A stretch of 64,000 nt of DNA from Phyllobacteriaceae bacterium (GTDB taxonomy: Bacteria; Pseudomonadota; Alphaproteobacteria; Rhizobiales; Rhizobiaceae): positions 60,643 through 124,642 of the forward strand of contig JANSXT010000016.1 in assembly GCA_024742765.1 (NCBI GenBank), read 5' to 3'. The stretch's first letter is position 1, and every line of letters starts with the position of its first letter. Positions 41,606 through 50,967 of the stretch are shown piece by piece. Position numbers and translations under genes: made by a program. The notes beneath the pieces are model-generated. The model had not been told where the DNA came from and did not search any database. It was given only the letters and a program-made list of their open reading frames with translations.

Positions 41606-44536
41606 ATGACCGACAAGAAATTCATCACGGTTCGCGGCGCGCGCGAGCACAATCTGAAAAATGTCGATCTCGATCTGCCGCGTGATGCGCTGATCGTGAT
41701 GACCGGCCTGTCGGGCTCCGGCAAATCTTCGCTCGCCTTCGACACGATCTATGCCGAGGGCCAGCGCCGCTATGTCGAGAGCCTATCGGCCTATGCGCGC
41801 CAGTTCCTCGAAATGATGCAAAAGCCCGATGTCGACCAGATCGACGGGCTGTCGCCGGCGATCTCCATCGAGCAGAAGACGACGAGCCGCAATCCGCGCT
41901 CGACCGTGGGCACGGTCACTGAGATCTACGACTATATGCGGCTTTTGTTCGCGCGCGTCGGCGTGCCGATATCGCCGGCAACGGGCCTGCCGATCGAAAG
42001 CCAGACGGTCAGCCAGATGGTCGACCGCATTCTGGCGCTCGAGGAAGGCACGCGGCTCTATCTGCTGGCGCCGATCGTACGCGGCCGCAAGGGTGAGTAC
42101 CGCAAGGAACTGGCCGAACTGATGAAGAAGGGCTTCCAGCGGGTCAAGGTGGACGGCGCCTTCCACGAGATCGCCGAGGTGCCGGCACTCGACAAGAAAT
42201 ACAAGCACGATATCGACGTCGTGGTGGACCGGGTCGTCGTGCGCGAGGACATGGCCGCGCGGCTGGCGGATTCGCTTGAACAGGCGCTGCGCCTGTCGGA
42301 CGGGCTGGCGGTCGCCGAATATGCCGACAGGCCCCTGCCCGACGCCGAGACCAGCCAGGGCTCGGCCAACAAGTCCAAGAACGACACCCATGAGCGGATC
42401 GTCTTTTCGGAAAAGTTTGCCTGCCCCGTTTCCGGCTTCACCATTCCGGAGATCGAGCCGCGCCTGTTCTCGTTCAACAACCCATTCGGCGCCTGCCCGC
42501 ATTGCGACGGTCTGGGCACCGAACAGGGCGTCGATCCGTCGCTGGTGGTGCCCGATCCCGGCCTGACGCTGAAAAAGGGCGCCATCGCGCCCTGGTCGAA
42601 GTCGACCAATCCGTCGCCCTATTACACGCAGACTTTGCAGGCGCTCGGCAAGGCCTATGGCTTCAAGCTCACCGATGCCTGGGCCGACCTGACCGAGGAG
42701 AGCCAGAACGCGATCCTCTATGGCACCGGCGGCACCGAGATCGAGTTCTCCTATGATGACGGGCTGCGCACCTACAAGGCGAAGAAGAGCTTTGAGGGCG
42801 TGATCGGCAATCTCGAACGGCGCTGGCGCGAAACGGATTCGGCCTGGATGCGCGAAGAGATCGAGCGCTACATGGCGCAAAACCCCTGCTCGGTCTGCAA
42901 CGGCCACCGGCTCAAGCCCGAGGCGCTGGCGGTGAAGATCGACGGGCTGCACATTTCGGAAGTGTCGGCCATGTCGATCCGTGCAGCCAAGGACTGGTTC
43001 GCCGGCCTGCCGGACGCGCTCAATGACAAGCAGAACGCGATTGCCGTGCGCATCCTCAAGGAAATCCGCGACCGGCTGAAATTCCTCAACGATGTCGGGC
43101 TCGACTATCTGACCCTGTCGCGCGGCTCGGGTTCGCTGTCAGGCGGCGAAAGCCAGCGCATTCGCCTTGCCAGCCAGATCGGCTCGGGCCTGACGGGCGT
43201 GCTCTATGTGCTGGACGAACCGTCCATCGGCCTGCACCAGCGCGACAATGCGCGGCTTCTGGAAACGCTGCGGCATCTGCGCGATCTGGGCAACACGGTC
43301 ATCGTCGTCGAGCATGACGAAGATGCGGTGCTGACCGCCGACCATGTGGTCGATATCGGGCCGGCCGCCGGCATCCATGGCGGCACGATCATCGCCTCGG
43401 GCACACCGGCGGAGGTGATGGCCAATCCGGCCTCGCTCACCGGCCAGTATCTGGCTGGCACGAAAGGTATCGCGGTGCCGGCCGAGCGCCGCCCGGTCGA
43501 CCTCAAGGGCCGCGCCATCAAGGTGATCGGCGCGCGCGGCAACAATCTGCAGGATGTGTCGGCGGCGCTGCCGCTCGGCACGTTCACCTGCGTCACGGGT
43601 GTTTCGGGCGGCGGCAAATCCACCTTCCTGATCGAGACGCTCTACAAGGCGGCCGCCCGGCGCATCAACGGCGCGCGCGAGGCGCCCGCCGAGCATGAGC
43701 GGATCGAGGGGCTTGAACATATCGACAAGGTGATCGACATCGACCAGTCGCCGATCGGCCGCACGCCGCGCTCGAACCCGGCGACCTATACGGGCGCCTT
43801 CACGCCGATCCGCGAGTGGTTCGCACAGCTTCCCGAGGCCAAGGCGCGCGGCTATCAGCCCGGGCGCTTCTCCTTCAACGTGAAGGGCGGGCGCTGCGAG
43901 GCATGCCAGGGTGACGGCGTCACCAAGATCGAGATGCATTTCCTGCCCGATGTCTACGTCACCTGCGATGTCTGCCACGGCAAGCGCTACAATCGCGAGA
44001 CGCTCGAGGTCGAGTTCAAGGGCAAGTCGATTTCCGACGTCCTTGAAATGACGGTGGAGGAAGGCGTCGAGTTCTTCGCAGCGGTCCCCGCGGTGCGCGA
44101 CAAGCTGGCAACGCTCGAACGGGTGGGCCTTGGCTATATCAAGGTCGGCCAGCAGGCGACGACGCTGTCGGGCGGTGAAGCGCAGCGCGTCAAACTGGCC
44201 AAGGAACTGTCGCGCCGGGCGACGGGCCGCACGCTCTACATTCTCGACGAGCCGACCACGGGCCTGCATTTCCACGATGTCGCCAAGCTTCTGGAAGTGC
44301 TGCATGAACTGGTCGACGCCGGCAATACGGTCGCGGTGATCGAGCACAATTTGGAAGTCATCAAGACCGCCGACTGGATCATCGATCTGGGTCCCGAAGG
44401 CGGCGATGGCGGCGGCGAGATCGTTGCCGAAGGCACGCCCGAGGACATCGTCACCGCCGAACGGTCCTATACCGGCCAGTTCCTGCGCGAACTGCTTGAA
44501 CGCCGCCCCGTCAAACGCATCGAGGCGGCGGAGTGA
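41606..44536 (+). CDS. uvrA: Excinuclease ABC subunit A
   Basis: I chose ATG 41606 (976 residues), which gives the family start [20 protein letters not shown]; an earlier frame start at 41564 adds 14 atypical residues. There are two ABC ATPase units: Walker [10 protein letters not shown] and GVSGGGKST, signatures [11 protein letters not shown] and [11 protein letters not shown]. Two zinc-finger regions are seen (CPHC and CEAC/CDVC). It recognises DNA lesions for nucleotide excision repair with UvrB and UvrC. It is under the SOS box at 41425-41439. Confidence 0.97.
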   Translation: MTDKKFITVRGAREHNLKNVDLDLPRDALIVMTGLSGSGKSSLAFDTIYAEGQRRYVESLSAYARQFLEMMQKPDVDQIDGLSPAISIEQKTTSRNPRSTVGTVTEIYDYMRLLFARVGVPISPATGLPIESQTVSQMVDRILALEEGTRLYLLAPIVRGRKGEYRKELAELMKKGFQRVKVDGAFHEIAEVPALDKKYKHDIDVVVDRVVVREDMAARLADSLEQALRLSDGLAVAEYADRPLPDAETSQGSANKSKNDTHERIVFSEKFACPVSGFTIPEIEPRLFSFNNPFGACPHCDGLGTEQGVDPSLVVPDPGLTLKKGAIAPWSKSTNPSPYYTQTLQALGKAYGFKLTDAWADLTEESQNAILYGTGGTEIEFSYDDGLRTYKAKKSFEGVIGNLERRWRETDSAWMREEIERYMAQNPCSVCNGHRLKPEALAVKIDGLHISEVSAMSIRAAKDWFAGLPDALNDKQNAIAVRILKEIRDRLKFLNDVGLDYLTLSRGSGSLSGGESQRIRLASQIGSGLTGVLYVLDEPSIGLHQRDNARLLETLRHLRDLGNTVIVVEHDEDAVLTADHVVDIGPAAGIHGGTIIASGTPAEVMANPASLTGQYLAGTKGIAVPAERRPVDLKGRAIKVIGARGNNLQDVSAALPLGTFTCVTGVSGGGKSTFLIETLYKAAARRINGAREAPAEHERIEGLEHIDKVIDIDQSPIGRTPRSNPATYTGAFTPIREWFAQLPEAKARGYQPGRFSFNVKGGRCEACQGDGVTKIEMHFLPDVYVTCDVCHGKRYNRETLEVEFKGKSISDVLEMTVEEGVEFFAAVPAVRDKLATLERVGLGYIKVGQQATTLSGGEAQRVKLAKELSRRATGRTLYILDEPTTGLHFHDVAKLLEVLHELVDAGNTVAVIEHNLEVIKTADWIIDLGPEGGDGGGEIVAEGTPEDIVTAERSYTGQFLRELLERRPVKRIEAAE

Positions 44537-44548
44537 GGATTGGTGGTG

Positions 44549-44935
44549 CTACCAGACCGTCGCGACGCTGAATGTCGACAAAGCATTGTCGCTGGTGACA
44601 AGCGTCAAGCTTTCCGATCGCGCCTGGGCGGCCAGCAGCCGATCGAAAGGGTCTCTATGATCGCCCGGCAACAGGCCGGCCGTCACTGCATGATGCTGGG
44701 TGATCGAAAGCGGCGAAAAGCGCTCGCCATCAATGATCGCCTCGAAATCGTCTGCCAGTTCGGCCGCCTCTTGCCATTTGCCGATGCGAACCTTGTTGGC
44801 GATCTCGAATGCCGAGACCGCACTGACAAAGACGTCTGTCTGCGGGTCGGCAATGATCGCGGTCGCGGTTTTCGACAGCAGCGGCGCTCCGGTCAGCCAC
44901 CAGACAAGCGCATGCGTGTCCAGCAGGTGGCTCAA
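44549..44935 (-). CDS. PIN-domain toxin (VapC-like)
   Basis: The start is TTG 44935, overlapping the antitoxin stop (TTGA), giving 128 residues. The PIN acidic site is complete: LLDTHALVWWL (Asp), SAFEI (Glu), DPFDRLLAAQA (Asp) and TSDNAL (Asp). It is probably a ribonuclease that targets tRNA or rRNA, neutralised by the Phd-like partner. A longer ORF to 44968 would lie inside the antitoxin gene. The pair is placed downstream of uvrA and convergent with it. Confidence 0.88.
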   Translation of the reverse strand: MSHLLDTHALVWWLTGAPLLSKTATAIIADPQTDVFVSAVSAFEIANKVRIGKWQEAAELADDFEAIIDGERFSPLSITQHHAVTAGLLPGDHRDPFDRLLAAQARSESLTLVTSDNALSTFSVATVW

Positions 44936-45195
44936 TTCTCGCCTTTGGCCATGTCCACGCCTTCCCACGCGGCCAACTCTTCTTCGGTCATCGGTCGCAG
45001 GAAAAGATCGTCGGGGATTGCACCGCGCAAATGCTTGAGAGCGCCTGGCTTGCGCGGCTGCTTGACGTGTTCGGCCACAGGCACGAGCTTCACAGCCGGC
45101 TTGTCGCCGCGTGCGATAAACACCTCTTCTCCTGCTTCCGCCAGAGCGATGAGCTTGGAAAGATTGGTCTTCGCCTGATGCATCTTCACAATCAT
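44932..45195 (-). CDS. Phd/YefM-type antitoxin
   Basis: ATG 45195 gives 87 residues; ATG 45183 (MHQAKTNLSKL) is an alternative. The N-terminal fold MHQAKTNLSKLIALAEAGEE, then VFIARGDKPAVKLVPV, is the Phd/YefM DNA-binding fold. The C-terminal tail (FLRPMTEEELAAWEG) would wrap the toxin. It precedes and overlaps the PIN toxin gene. Two TAGCTAA repeats upstream are a likely autoregulatory operator. Confidence 0.88.
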   Translation of the reverse strand: MIVKMHQAKTNLSKLIALAEAGEEVFIARGDKPAVKLVPVAEHVKQPRKPGALKHLRGAIPDDLFLRPMTEEELAAWEGVDMAKGEN

Positions 45196-45205
45196 GCCTA
45201 CAATA

Positions 45206-45224
45206 TAGCTAACCACTTAGCTAA
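45206..45224 (-). promoter_or_regulatory. Candidate operator of the toxin-antitoxin pair
   Basis: TAGCTAA at 45206-45212 and the palindrome TTAGCTAA at 45217-45224, 11 bases apart start to start. They lie just upstream of the antitoxin ATG, in locally AT-rich DNA. Confidence 0.5.
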
Positions 45225-45245
45225 GCACAATGGGACGGCAGCGTC

Positions 45246-46049
45246 ATGACCTCAGGAGCCATACGGGCCGGCATTGGCGGCTGGACTTTCGATGCGTGGA
45301 ACGAGACCTTTTATCCGCCGGAGGTGAAGAAGAAAGACCAGCTCGACTACGCCGCCAGCCAGCTTCGCACGATTGAGATCAACGGCACCTATTATCGCGG
45401 CCAGAAGCCGGAGACCTTCGCCAAGTGGGCTGCCGCCACGCCGGACGGCTTCGTTTTCGCGGTCAAGGGCAATCGGTTCGTCACCAACCGCCGCGTGCTG
45501 GCGGAAGCCGGCGAATCGATGGCGAAGTTTTTTGCGACGGGTGTCACCGAACTGGGTGACCGGCTCGGCCCGATCCTTTGGCAGTTCGCACCGACGAAGA
45601 AGTTCGATCCCGATGATTTCCGGGCCTTTCTGGAGATGCTGCCGCGCGAACAGGACGGCATTACGCTGCGCCATGCGGTCGAAGTGCGCCATGAGAGTTT
45701 TCAGGTGCCCGAATTCGTTGCGCTAGCCCGCAGCCAGGGCATCGCCATTGTCGGCGCGCTGCACGAAACCTATCCGGCGATCTGGGATGTCACCGCCGAT
45801 TTCGCCTACATCAGGCTCCAGACCGGCTCGGACGATATCGAGACCTGCTATGGCGGCAATGAGCTGTCGGCCTGGGTCGAACGCCTCCGGCAATGGTCGC
45901 AAGGCAGTCCACCCGACGATCTGCCGCTCATCGCGCCCGGTGCGCCGGCCGCCACCCGTCCGCGCAATGTCTTCGCCTATCTGATTTCCAGCGGCAAATC
46001 CCGCGCCCCCGCCGGCGCGATGGCGCTGCAAAGGCTGGTGGACGCATAG
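45246..46049 (+). CDS. DUF72 family protein
   Basis: A 267-residue TIM-barrel-like protein. Family markers are GIGGWTFDAWNETFYP, EINGTYYRGQKPETFAKWAA, FVFAVKGNRFVTN, GPILWQFAPTKKFD, AVEVRHESF and FAYIRLQTG. DUF72 proteins are widespread; no reaction is firmly established. It starts just upstream-adjacent to the divergent antitoxin gene and is followed by a VOC-family gene after 16 bases. Confidence 0.92.
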   Translation: MTSGAIRAGIGGWTFDAWNETFYPPEVKKKDQLDYAASQLRTIEINGTYYRGQKPETFAKWAAATPDGFVFAVKGNRFVTNRRVLAEAGESMAKFFATGVTELGDRLGPILWQFAPTKKFDPDDFRAFLEMLPREQDGITLRHAVEVRHESFQVPEFVALARSQGIAIVGALHETYPAIWDVTADFAYIRLQTGSDDIETCYGGNELSAWVERLRQWSQGSPPDDLPLIAPGAPAATRPRNVFAYLISSGKSRAPAGAMALQRLVDA

Positions 46050-46065
46050 TTCAAGAGATCGCGCC

Positions 46066-46515
46066 ATGACCATCCGCCCCAGCTATGCCGCCGTCACGCC
46101 CTATCTCGTCTGTTCCGATGCCAGCGCGGCCATCGACTGGTACGCCAGGCATCTGGGCGCGACGGAGCGCTACCGGCTGGCCATGCCCGGCGGCGGCATC
46201 GCCCACGCCGAAATCGCCATCAACGGCATGGTGCTGATGGTCTCGGACGCCTTTCCCGACATGGGCATTGTCGCCCCGGACGGGCTCGGCGGCTCGCCTG
46301 TCTCGCTGCAGGTCTATGTGGAGAATGCCGATCAGACCTTTGCGGCGATGGTCGCCGACGGTGCCGAGGCGCTTTTCGAGGTCAAGGACCAGTTCCATGG
46401 CGACCGGTCGGGCAAGCTGCGCGACCCGTTCGGCCATTTGTGGTTCATTGCGACCAATCGCGAGCCGCTGGGCCCCGACGAAATCGTTGCGCGCTTTGCG
46501 CTAGGGAGCGGCTAG
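46066..46515 (+). CDS. VOC (glyoxalase/bleomycin-resistance) superfamily protein, PhnB-like
   Basis: A 149-residue protein with two beta-alpha-beta-beta-beta units. Markers are VTPYLVCSDASAAIDWYARH, LGATERYRL, a central GGSPVSLQVYVENAD and the end DPFGHLWFIATNREPL. This is the PhnB-like subgroup. Substrate is unknown. Its TAG overlaps the stop of the convergent SGNH gene by four bases (46512-46515). Confidence 0.9.
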   Translation: MTIRPSYAAVTPYLVCSDASAAIDWYARHLGATERYRLAMPGGGIAHAEIAINGMVLMVSDAFPDMGIVAPDGLGGSPVSLQVYVENADQTFAAMVADGAEALFEVKDQFHGDRSGKLRDPFGHLWFIATNREPLGPDEIVARFALGSG

Positions 46516-47648
46516 CCCGCCGCTTCACTGAGACAGGCAATGTCCTGATCGGCCAGCATCGGCATGACGGCGTCAGCGATCGCGTCGGAGAGTTGCGCGA
46601 TGCCTTGGCGCGAGAAATGCGACTGGTCGGTGAAATTGTCGGAGACCGGCGCGATGTCGGCGATCGGATCGATGAAGGTCCAGCCAAGGCACTGCGCCGC
46701 CTGGTCCTGGGCCGTCACCAACAGCGTGTTCAGTCGGGCAAGGTCACGCGCGCCCAGCCCGCGCGTCTCGTGCCGCAATTGCCGGGTGTGGGCCATCTGC
46801 TCGTCGAGCGGCAGGCCTTCGCGCAACTGGCCGCGATAGCCGATCGCCAGCACCGGCGTCGGGCCCGTCGCGTCGGCCAAACGATCCATGGGCGCGTCGA
46901 TGGCCTGCGCGATGTCGGCCAACTCCCCGTCCGGTTTGGGGCCCTCATGCCGCGCCTGGCGTTCCTGGCGTGCCAGATGAAAGGCGCGGAACAGCTTGTC
47001 GACAAAGCGCGATTGCAACACCAGCCATGGATAATGCAGCGTGTAGCCGCCGCGAGTATCGGCGTCCGCATGCAGATGCAAAACATCACGCATCGAGCCC
47101 GACAGGACTACATGCAGGTCGGGCTCGAGCGCCGCCACGTCGGTGCGGACAAGCTGGGCCAGATGATCCATCGTATAGGCCGGGCCGGCGACGGTGATCT
47201 GGTCGAACCCGCAGGCGGGGGCGCGGGCGGCCAGCCGGTCCACAACCTGCGCGGCGATCATCTCATCTTCGGCATGTTCGGCGCTGAACAATTTGGAATC
47301 GCCCAGAAAGGCCAGCCGGATCGTGCCGTCCGGCTTTTCGGCCGCAATGTCCGGCCCGCGAAAACCCAGCGCGTTGATGGCGATGCCGCCAGCTTCGGTG
47401 CCCGGCGCAAAGCGCGGCGGCGCGTCCCCGTCGGCGGGCTTCATCTCGGCCATCAGGGCAAACCAGTCGAAGCCCGGCGGCGGCGCGCGCAGCGCGTCAT
47501 AACTGCGCGCGAGCACCTCGCCGGCGGCAAGGCCGAGCACGACGACCAGCATCGTGCCGGCGCCGAAGGCGATCTCCGTCTGGCGCTCGGTCAGCCGGCT
47601 GAGCCAGCGGCCGAGCCAGGCGCCGCTGATCAGATCAATAGCGCGCAT
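46512..47648 (-). CDS. Membrane-anchored SGNH-fold acyltransferase/esterase (DltD/AlgX-like role)
   Basis: ATG 47648 gives 378 residues. One N-terminal membrane helix (~27-47; FGAGTMLVVVLGLAAGEVLA) would place the rest in the periplasm. SGNH residues are Ser 118 in FLGDSKLFS and the Asp-x-x-His pair Asp 341/His 344 in DNFTDQSHFSRQG. This matches a serine transferase or esterase such as DltD or AlgJ/AlgX. The gene overlaps the end of a 45-residue microprotein gene and follows an MBOAT gene. I infer that it takes an acyl group from the microprotein and passes it to an envelope acceptor. Confidence 0.85.
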   Translation of the reverse strand: MRAIDLISGAWLGRWLSRLTERQTEIAFGAGTMLVVVLGLAAGEVLARSYDALRAPPPGFDWFALMAEMKPADGDAPPRFAPGTEAGGIAINALGFRGPDIAAEKPDGTIRLAFLGDSKLFSAEHAEDEMIAAQVVDRLAARAPACGFDQITVAGPAYTMDHLAQLVRTDVAALEPDLHVVLSGSMRDVLHLHADADTRGGYTLHYPWLVLQSRFVDKLFRAFHLARQERQARHEGPKPDGELADIAQAIDAPMDRLADATGPTPVLAIGYRGQLREGLPLDEQMAHTRQLRHETRGLGARDLARLNTLLVTAQDQAAQCLGWTFIDPIADIAPVSDNFTDQSHFSRQGIAQLSDAIADAVMPMLADQDIACLSEAAG

Positions 47649-47772
47649 AACGGAAATCCGCCGGCGGTTCGACGCTGAGGATGACGATGCCGGCCAGCAG
47701 CGCGACATACCAGACCGCGCACAGCCATCCCGCGATGCGGGGCGAAAACCGGGTCAGAAGCAGGCCGTACAT
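47635..47772 (-). CDS. DltX-like 45-residue transmembrane microprotein with C-terminal FRYARY
   Basis: ATG 47772 has AGGAGAAGG upstream and encodes 45 residues. A short basic N-terminus (TRFSPR) is followed by one membrane helix (~14-33) and an external tail ending PPADFRYARY. The last six residues, F40-R-Y42-A-R-Y45, fit the F-x-Y-x-x-aromatic C-terminal acyl-shuttle hexapeptide described for DltX in Gram-positive Dlt systems, in which the Tyr carries the acyl group. The gene sits exactly between the MBOAT and the SGNH transferase and overlaps the latter by 14 bases. Such a small gene is easily missed. Confidence 0.75.
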   Translation of the reverse strand: MYGLLLTRFSPRIAGWLCAVWYVALLAGIVILSVEPPADFRYARY

Positions 47773-47789
47773 GGTGTCGCCTTCTCCTT

Positions 47790-48938
47790 TCAGTCGATCA
47801 GGCCGAACAGGCGGCCATAGGTTTCAAGCGCGGCGCCCGGCGTGCCCGCGGTCAGGATGACAAAGCCCAGCCAGACGAAATGGACAGTGAAAACGACCTT
47901 GGCCACATGCAGGACCGGCAGCGCGCTTTCCGGCAGCGCCTGCTCGAAGCGCGTCGTCCAGCCCTGGCTCTTCTGCCAGATGATCAGGCCGATGCCGTGC
48001 CAGGCGCCCCAAAGCAGGAAACGCAGCGAGATCTCGTGCCAAAGCCCGATGGCGATCATCGTCGCCATCGCGCCCAGCGCCGGGCTGCGGGTCTTGGCGA
48101 CAACGACCGAATAGACATAGTCGCGGCACCATCGCGAGAGGGAAATGTGCCACGACCGCCAGAAGGCCGAGATGTTGGGCTGCAGATAGGGCCAGTTGAA
48201 GTTTTCCAGCACCCGGTAGCCGAGCAGGCGCGCAAAGCCGATGGCGATGTCCGAATAGCCCGAGAACTGGAAGTAAAGGTTCAGCCCGTTCTGGACGATC
48301 TCCAGATAGATGACGTGCTGCGCGGTGGGATCGTCGAAGGTGGCGATATAGTCGCCGAGCACGCCTTCGGTCAGGAAGTTGGAGAGGATGACGATCTTGG
48401 CATAGCCGTAAAGGATGCGCTCGGCACCCTCCGAGATCAGCGCCGGATCGAAACGCTGGCGGTTCAAATCGCGCCGGTAGTCGTCAAAGCGGTGGATCGG
48501 CCCAACAACGATGGTCGGCAGGAACAGAAGATAGCCGGCCAGTTCTTGCCCGCTTGTGCGCGGCACCGCCGACTTGTAGCGCTCCATCAAAAAATGGATG
48601 CAGCGGAACGTGTAATAGGAAAGCCCCAGCGGGATCGCGACCGTGTCGAGTAGATTGTCGAGATTCACCGGCTGGGTGATTTTGTAATAGCCCAGAACGC
48701 CGAGCATGGCGATGATCGCCGCGGCAACCGGCCGGAAGGTCGGCGCGGCGATATTGCCGGCCAGATGGGTGATCGCGGTGAACAGCACGAGCAGAACGGC
48801 CGAGTCCGGCGAGCGGCTGGCCAGGAAGATCACCGTGATCGCCATCAGCACGAACTGGCGCGTCGAGCGCGGCGCCAGCCAGTAGACCGATACGGTCAAC
48901 CACATCCAGAACAGCCATGTGATCGACAGATAGCTCAT
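47790..48938 (-). CDS. MBOAT family membrane O-acyltransferase (DltB/AlgI-like)
   Basis: A 382-residue polytopic protein with about ten helices. Family marks are IPLGLSYYTFRCIHFLME, GPIHRFDDYRRDL, LYFQFSGYSDIAIGFARLLG and NFNWPYLQPNISAFWRSWHI. The two conserved His are 264 (RSWHISL) and 301 (IGLWHEIS). MBOATs of this group take an acyl group from a cytoplasmic thioester and pass it across the membrane. Its own C-terminus (GRLFGLID) lacks the Tyr hexapeptide, consistent with a separate microprotein partner encoded 18 bases downstream. Confidence 0.95.
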   Translation of the reverse strand: MSYLSITWLFWMWLTVSVYWLAPRSTRQFVLMAITVIFLASRSPDSAVLLVLFTAITHLAGNIAAPTFRPVAAAIIAMLGVLGYYKITQPVNLDNLLDTVAIPLGLSYYTFRCIHFLMERYKSAVPRTSGQELAGYLLFLPTIVVGPIHRFDDYRRDLNRQRFDPALISEGAERILYGYAKIVILSNFLTEGVLGDYIATFDDPTAQHVIYLEIVQNGLNLYFQFSGYSDIAIGFARLLGYRVLENFNWPYLQPNISAFWRSWHISLSRWCRDYVYSVVVAKTRSPALGAMATMIAIGLWHEISLRFLLWGAWHGIGLIIWQKSQGWTTRFEQALPESALPVLHVAKVVFTVHFVWLGFVILTAGTPGAALETYGRLFGLID

Positions 48939-48963
48939 GGCCGCGCGGCGGTCCCAGACGGTT

Positions 48964-49098
48964 TCAGCGGGTGATCAGAACAATCGCGACCGTGGCGACA
49001 GCGGCGAGGCATGCAACGGCAAATGCCTGCAGCCAGACGATCGGCGGTGCCGGCCGGTAGTGCGCGGCAAGGCGCGGCGTGCGCGAATTCCGGTCCAT
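48964..49098 (-). CDS. Second transmembrane microprotein (44 aa) upstream of MBOAT
   Basis: ATG 49098 encodes 44 residues. An Arg/Pro-rich N-terminus (DRNSRTPRLAAHYRPAPP) is followed by one hydrophobic helix (~21-42) that ends at ITR. It lies six bases after the adenylation-carrier gene and 25 bases before the MBOAT gene. No shuttle motif is present. It may stabilise the MBOAT complex or recruit the carrier. An overlapping out-of-frame ATG at 49104 encodes no sensible product. Confidence 0.6.
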   Translation of the reverse strand: MDRNSRTPRLAAHYRPAPPIVWLQAFAVACLAAVATVAIVLITR

Positions 49099-49104
49099 CG
49101 TCCA

Positions 49105-50967
49105 TCAGCCTCCGGCCCGATGCTGTTCGACGATCTCGACCAGATGGCCGAGCGTTGTCACGCGCAGAACGTCGCGCGCCGACAGGGTGATCGCGAACGC
49201 CTTCTCGACTTCGCCGATCAGCGTGAGATGGGCGAAACTGTCCCAGCCGAATGTGGAGCGCGGTTCCGATGACAGGCGCAGGTCCGAGGGCTCGCACACA
49301 AAGGCCTGCGCGGCGAGCGCCATGACGCGGTCTTCGACCGATCCGGTCGCGCCGGCGCCATTGTTGGAGCCTTCAATGCCGAACAGAGCCCGCAAATCGT
49401 CGACCAGCACTTTGCCGGCGGGGTTGCGCGGCAGCGCGTCGGTCACCTTGAAGGCGCGCGGCACCTTGTTGGGGCTGAGCAGTCCGCGCGCATGGGCGGT
49501 CAGCGCATCCTGGTCGGGCGCATCATGGCCTGGGCGCGGAACGATGGCGCAGACGACGCGCTCGCCCCAGACCGGGTCAGGCAGACCCAGCGCGTGCGCC
49601 TCGGCGACCGCCTCATGGGTCAGCATGGCATCGACGATCTCCTGGGGCTGGATGTTGGCGCCGCCGGAGATGATCAGCGCCTTCTTGCGGCCGGTGATGG
49701 TCACGAAGCCGTCCGCGTCGATCGTCGCCAGATCGCCGGTGTGGAACCATCCGTCCGCATCGATGGCATCAGCCGTCAGATCCGGCCGGTTCAGATAGCC
49801 GGCCATGATGTTGGTACCCGAGATCATCAGTTCGCCCGCTTCGCCGGGTGCCACCGGCGTGCCGTCCTCGCCGACAAGGCGGATGTCGCAATCGACCGGC
49901 TTGCCGATCGTCCCGATGCGGAAATTCTCATCCGACGGGCCGCAATAGAGCGCCTCGCACACTGTCTCCGACAGGCCATAAGTGTTGATGACCCTGACAC
50001 CGAACCGGTCCTGCACACTTCGCCAGAGCGCCTCGGGCAGCCGGTCCCCGCTCGAGCGAATGTAGCGGAAATCGGGGGTCGCCAGCGCGTCGCGATAGGC
50101 ATCGCCCAGCCGGTCCATCAGCGACAGCATGGCCGGCACCAGATTGAAGTGGGTGATCCGGTCCCGATAGACGCTGTCGAGCAGCGTGCCCAACTCTTGC
50201 ACGTTGAAACGCTGCGGGCGGTAGAGCGTCGCGCCCGTCATGAAGGCGATCAGAGGTCCGTGGAGGATGCCGTCCGTGAAGTGCATCGGCAGCGGGTTCA
50301 GGATGCGGCTGTCGGCATCGTAGTCGTAGACCTTGAAGAAGGTGGCGAGCTGGGCGGCGAGATTGGCATGGCTGAGCTGGACGACCTTGGGCGCGCTCGT
50401 CGTGCCGGAGGTGAACAGCATCAGGCCGATCGTGTCGGCGGGCACCGGCGCCGGCAAGGGCGCGGGCTCGATGGCGGCCAGTTCGCCGGCCAGACCGGAC
50501 GGGCCGGCCGATTTCGCACCGCGCATCAAAAGCTTGCCGATCAGCCCGCCCGCGCCCGTGTCCGGCTCGATGACGGTGTGCGCAAGGCCGGCCGGAAGCG
50601 GGCCGGCGTCGAACATCAGCCGGTCGATGAACAGATGTTTCAGATCGGTCGCCGCCAGCGCATGGGTGCGCTCGGGCGGCGTCATGGCCGGGTTGAAGTT
50701 GACGATGGCGATGCCCGCGCGCAGCGCCGCGACGATCAGCGATGCCGCCATGGCCGGATCTTCGGTGACGATGCCGGCGCGGTCGCCCTGCGACAGGCCC
50801 TTGGCGCCGAACAGCGCGATCAGCCGCGCGACCCGGCCGGTGAACGCGCCATAGGTCAGCGCCTTGCCGTCGACCACCATGAACGGCTTGTTGGCGTCGG
50901 CCGATTGCATGGCCCGGTCGAGAAGACCGGTCAGCGGGCCGTGCAGATCGAGGGGCTGTTGCGTCAT
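49105..50967 (-). CDS. AMP-forming acyl/aminoacyl ligase fused to a carrier domain (DltA-DltC-like)
   Basis: A 620-residue protein. The adenylation domain (~1-520) has the P-loop LMLFTSGTTSAPKVV, the NTYGLSETV motif, HTGDLATID, GRKKALIISGG and the C-terminal Lys in RNPAGKVLVDD. A carrier domain (~540-620) follows with the phosphopantetheine Ser 577 in FGWDSFAHLTLIGEVEKAF. It should activate a carboxylic acid and load it on its own carrier arm. The ATG overlaps the stop of the upstream ligase gene (ATGA). The substrate is not readable. Confidence 0.88.
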   Translation of the reverse strand: MTQQPLDLHGPLTGLLDRAMQSADANKPFMVVDGKALTYGAFTGRVARLIALFGAKGLSQGDRAGIVTEDPAMAASLIVAALRAGIAIVNFNPAMTPPERTHALAATDLKHLFIDRLMFDAGPLPAGLAHTVIEPDTGAGGLIGKLLMRGAKSAGPSGLAGELAAIEPAPLPAPVPADTIGLMLFTSGTTSAPKVVQLSHANLAAQLATFFKVYDYDADSRILNPLPMHFTDGILHGPLIAFMTGATLYRPQRFNVQELGTLLDSVYRDRITHFNLVPAMLSLMDRLGDAYRDALATPDFRYIRSSGDRLPEALWRSVQDRFGVRVINTYGLSETVCEALYCGPSDENFRIGTIGKPVDCDIRLVGEDGTPVAPGEAGELMISGTNIMAGYLNRPDLTADAIDADGWFHTGDLATIDADGFVTITGRKKALIISGGANIQPQEIVDAMLTHEAVAEAHALGLPDPVWGERVVCAIVPRPGHDAPDQDALTAHARGLLSPNKVPRAFKVTDALPRNPAGKVLVDDLRALFGIEGSNNGAGATGSVEDRVMALAAQAFVCEPSDLRLSSEPRSTFGWDSFAHLTLIGEVEKAFAITLSARDVLRVTTLGHLVEIVEQHRAGG

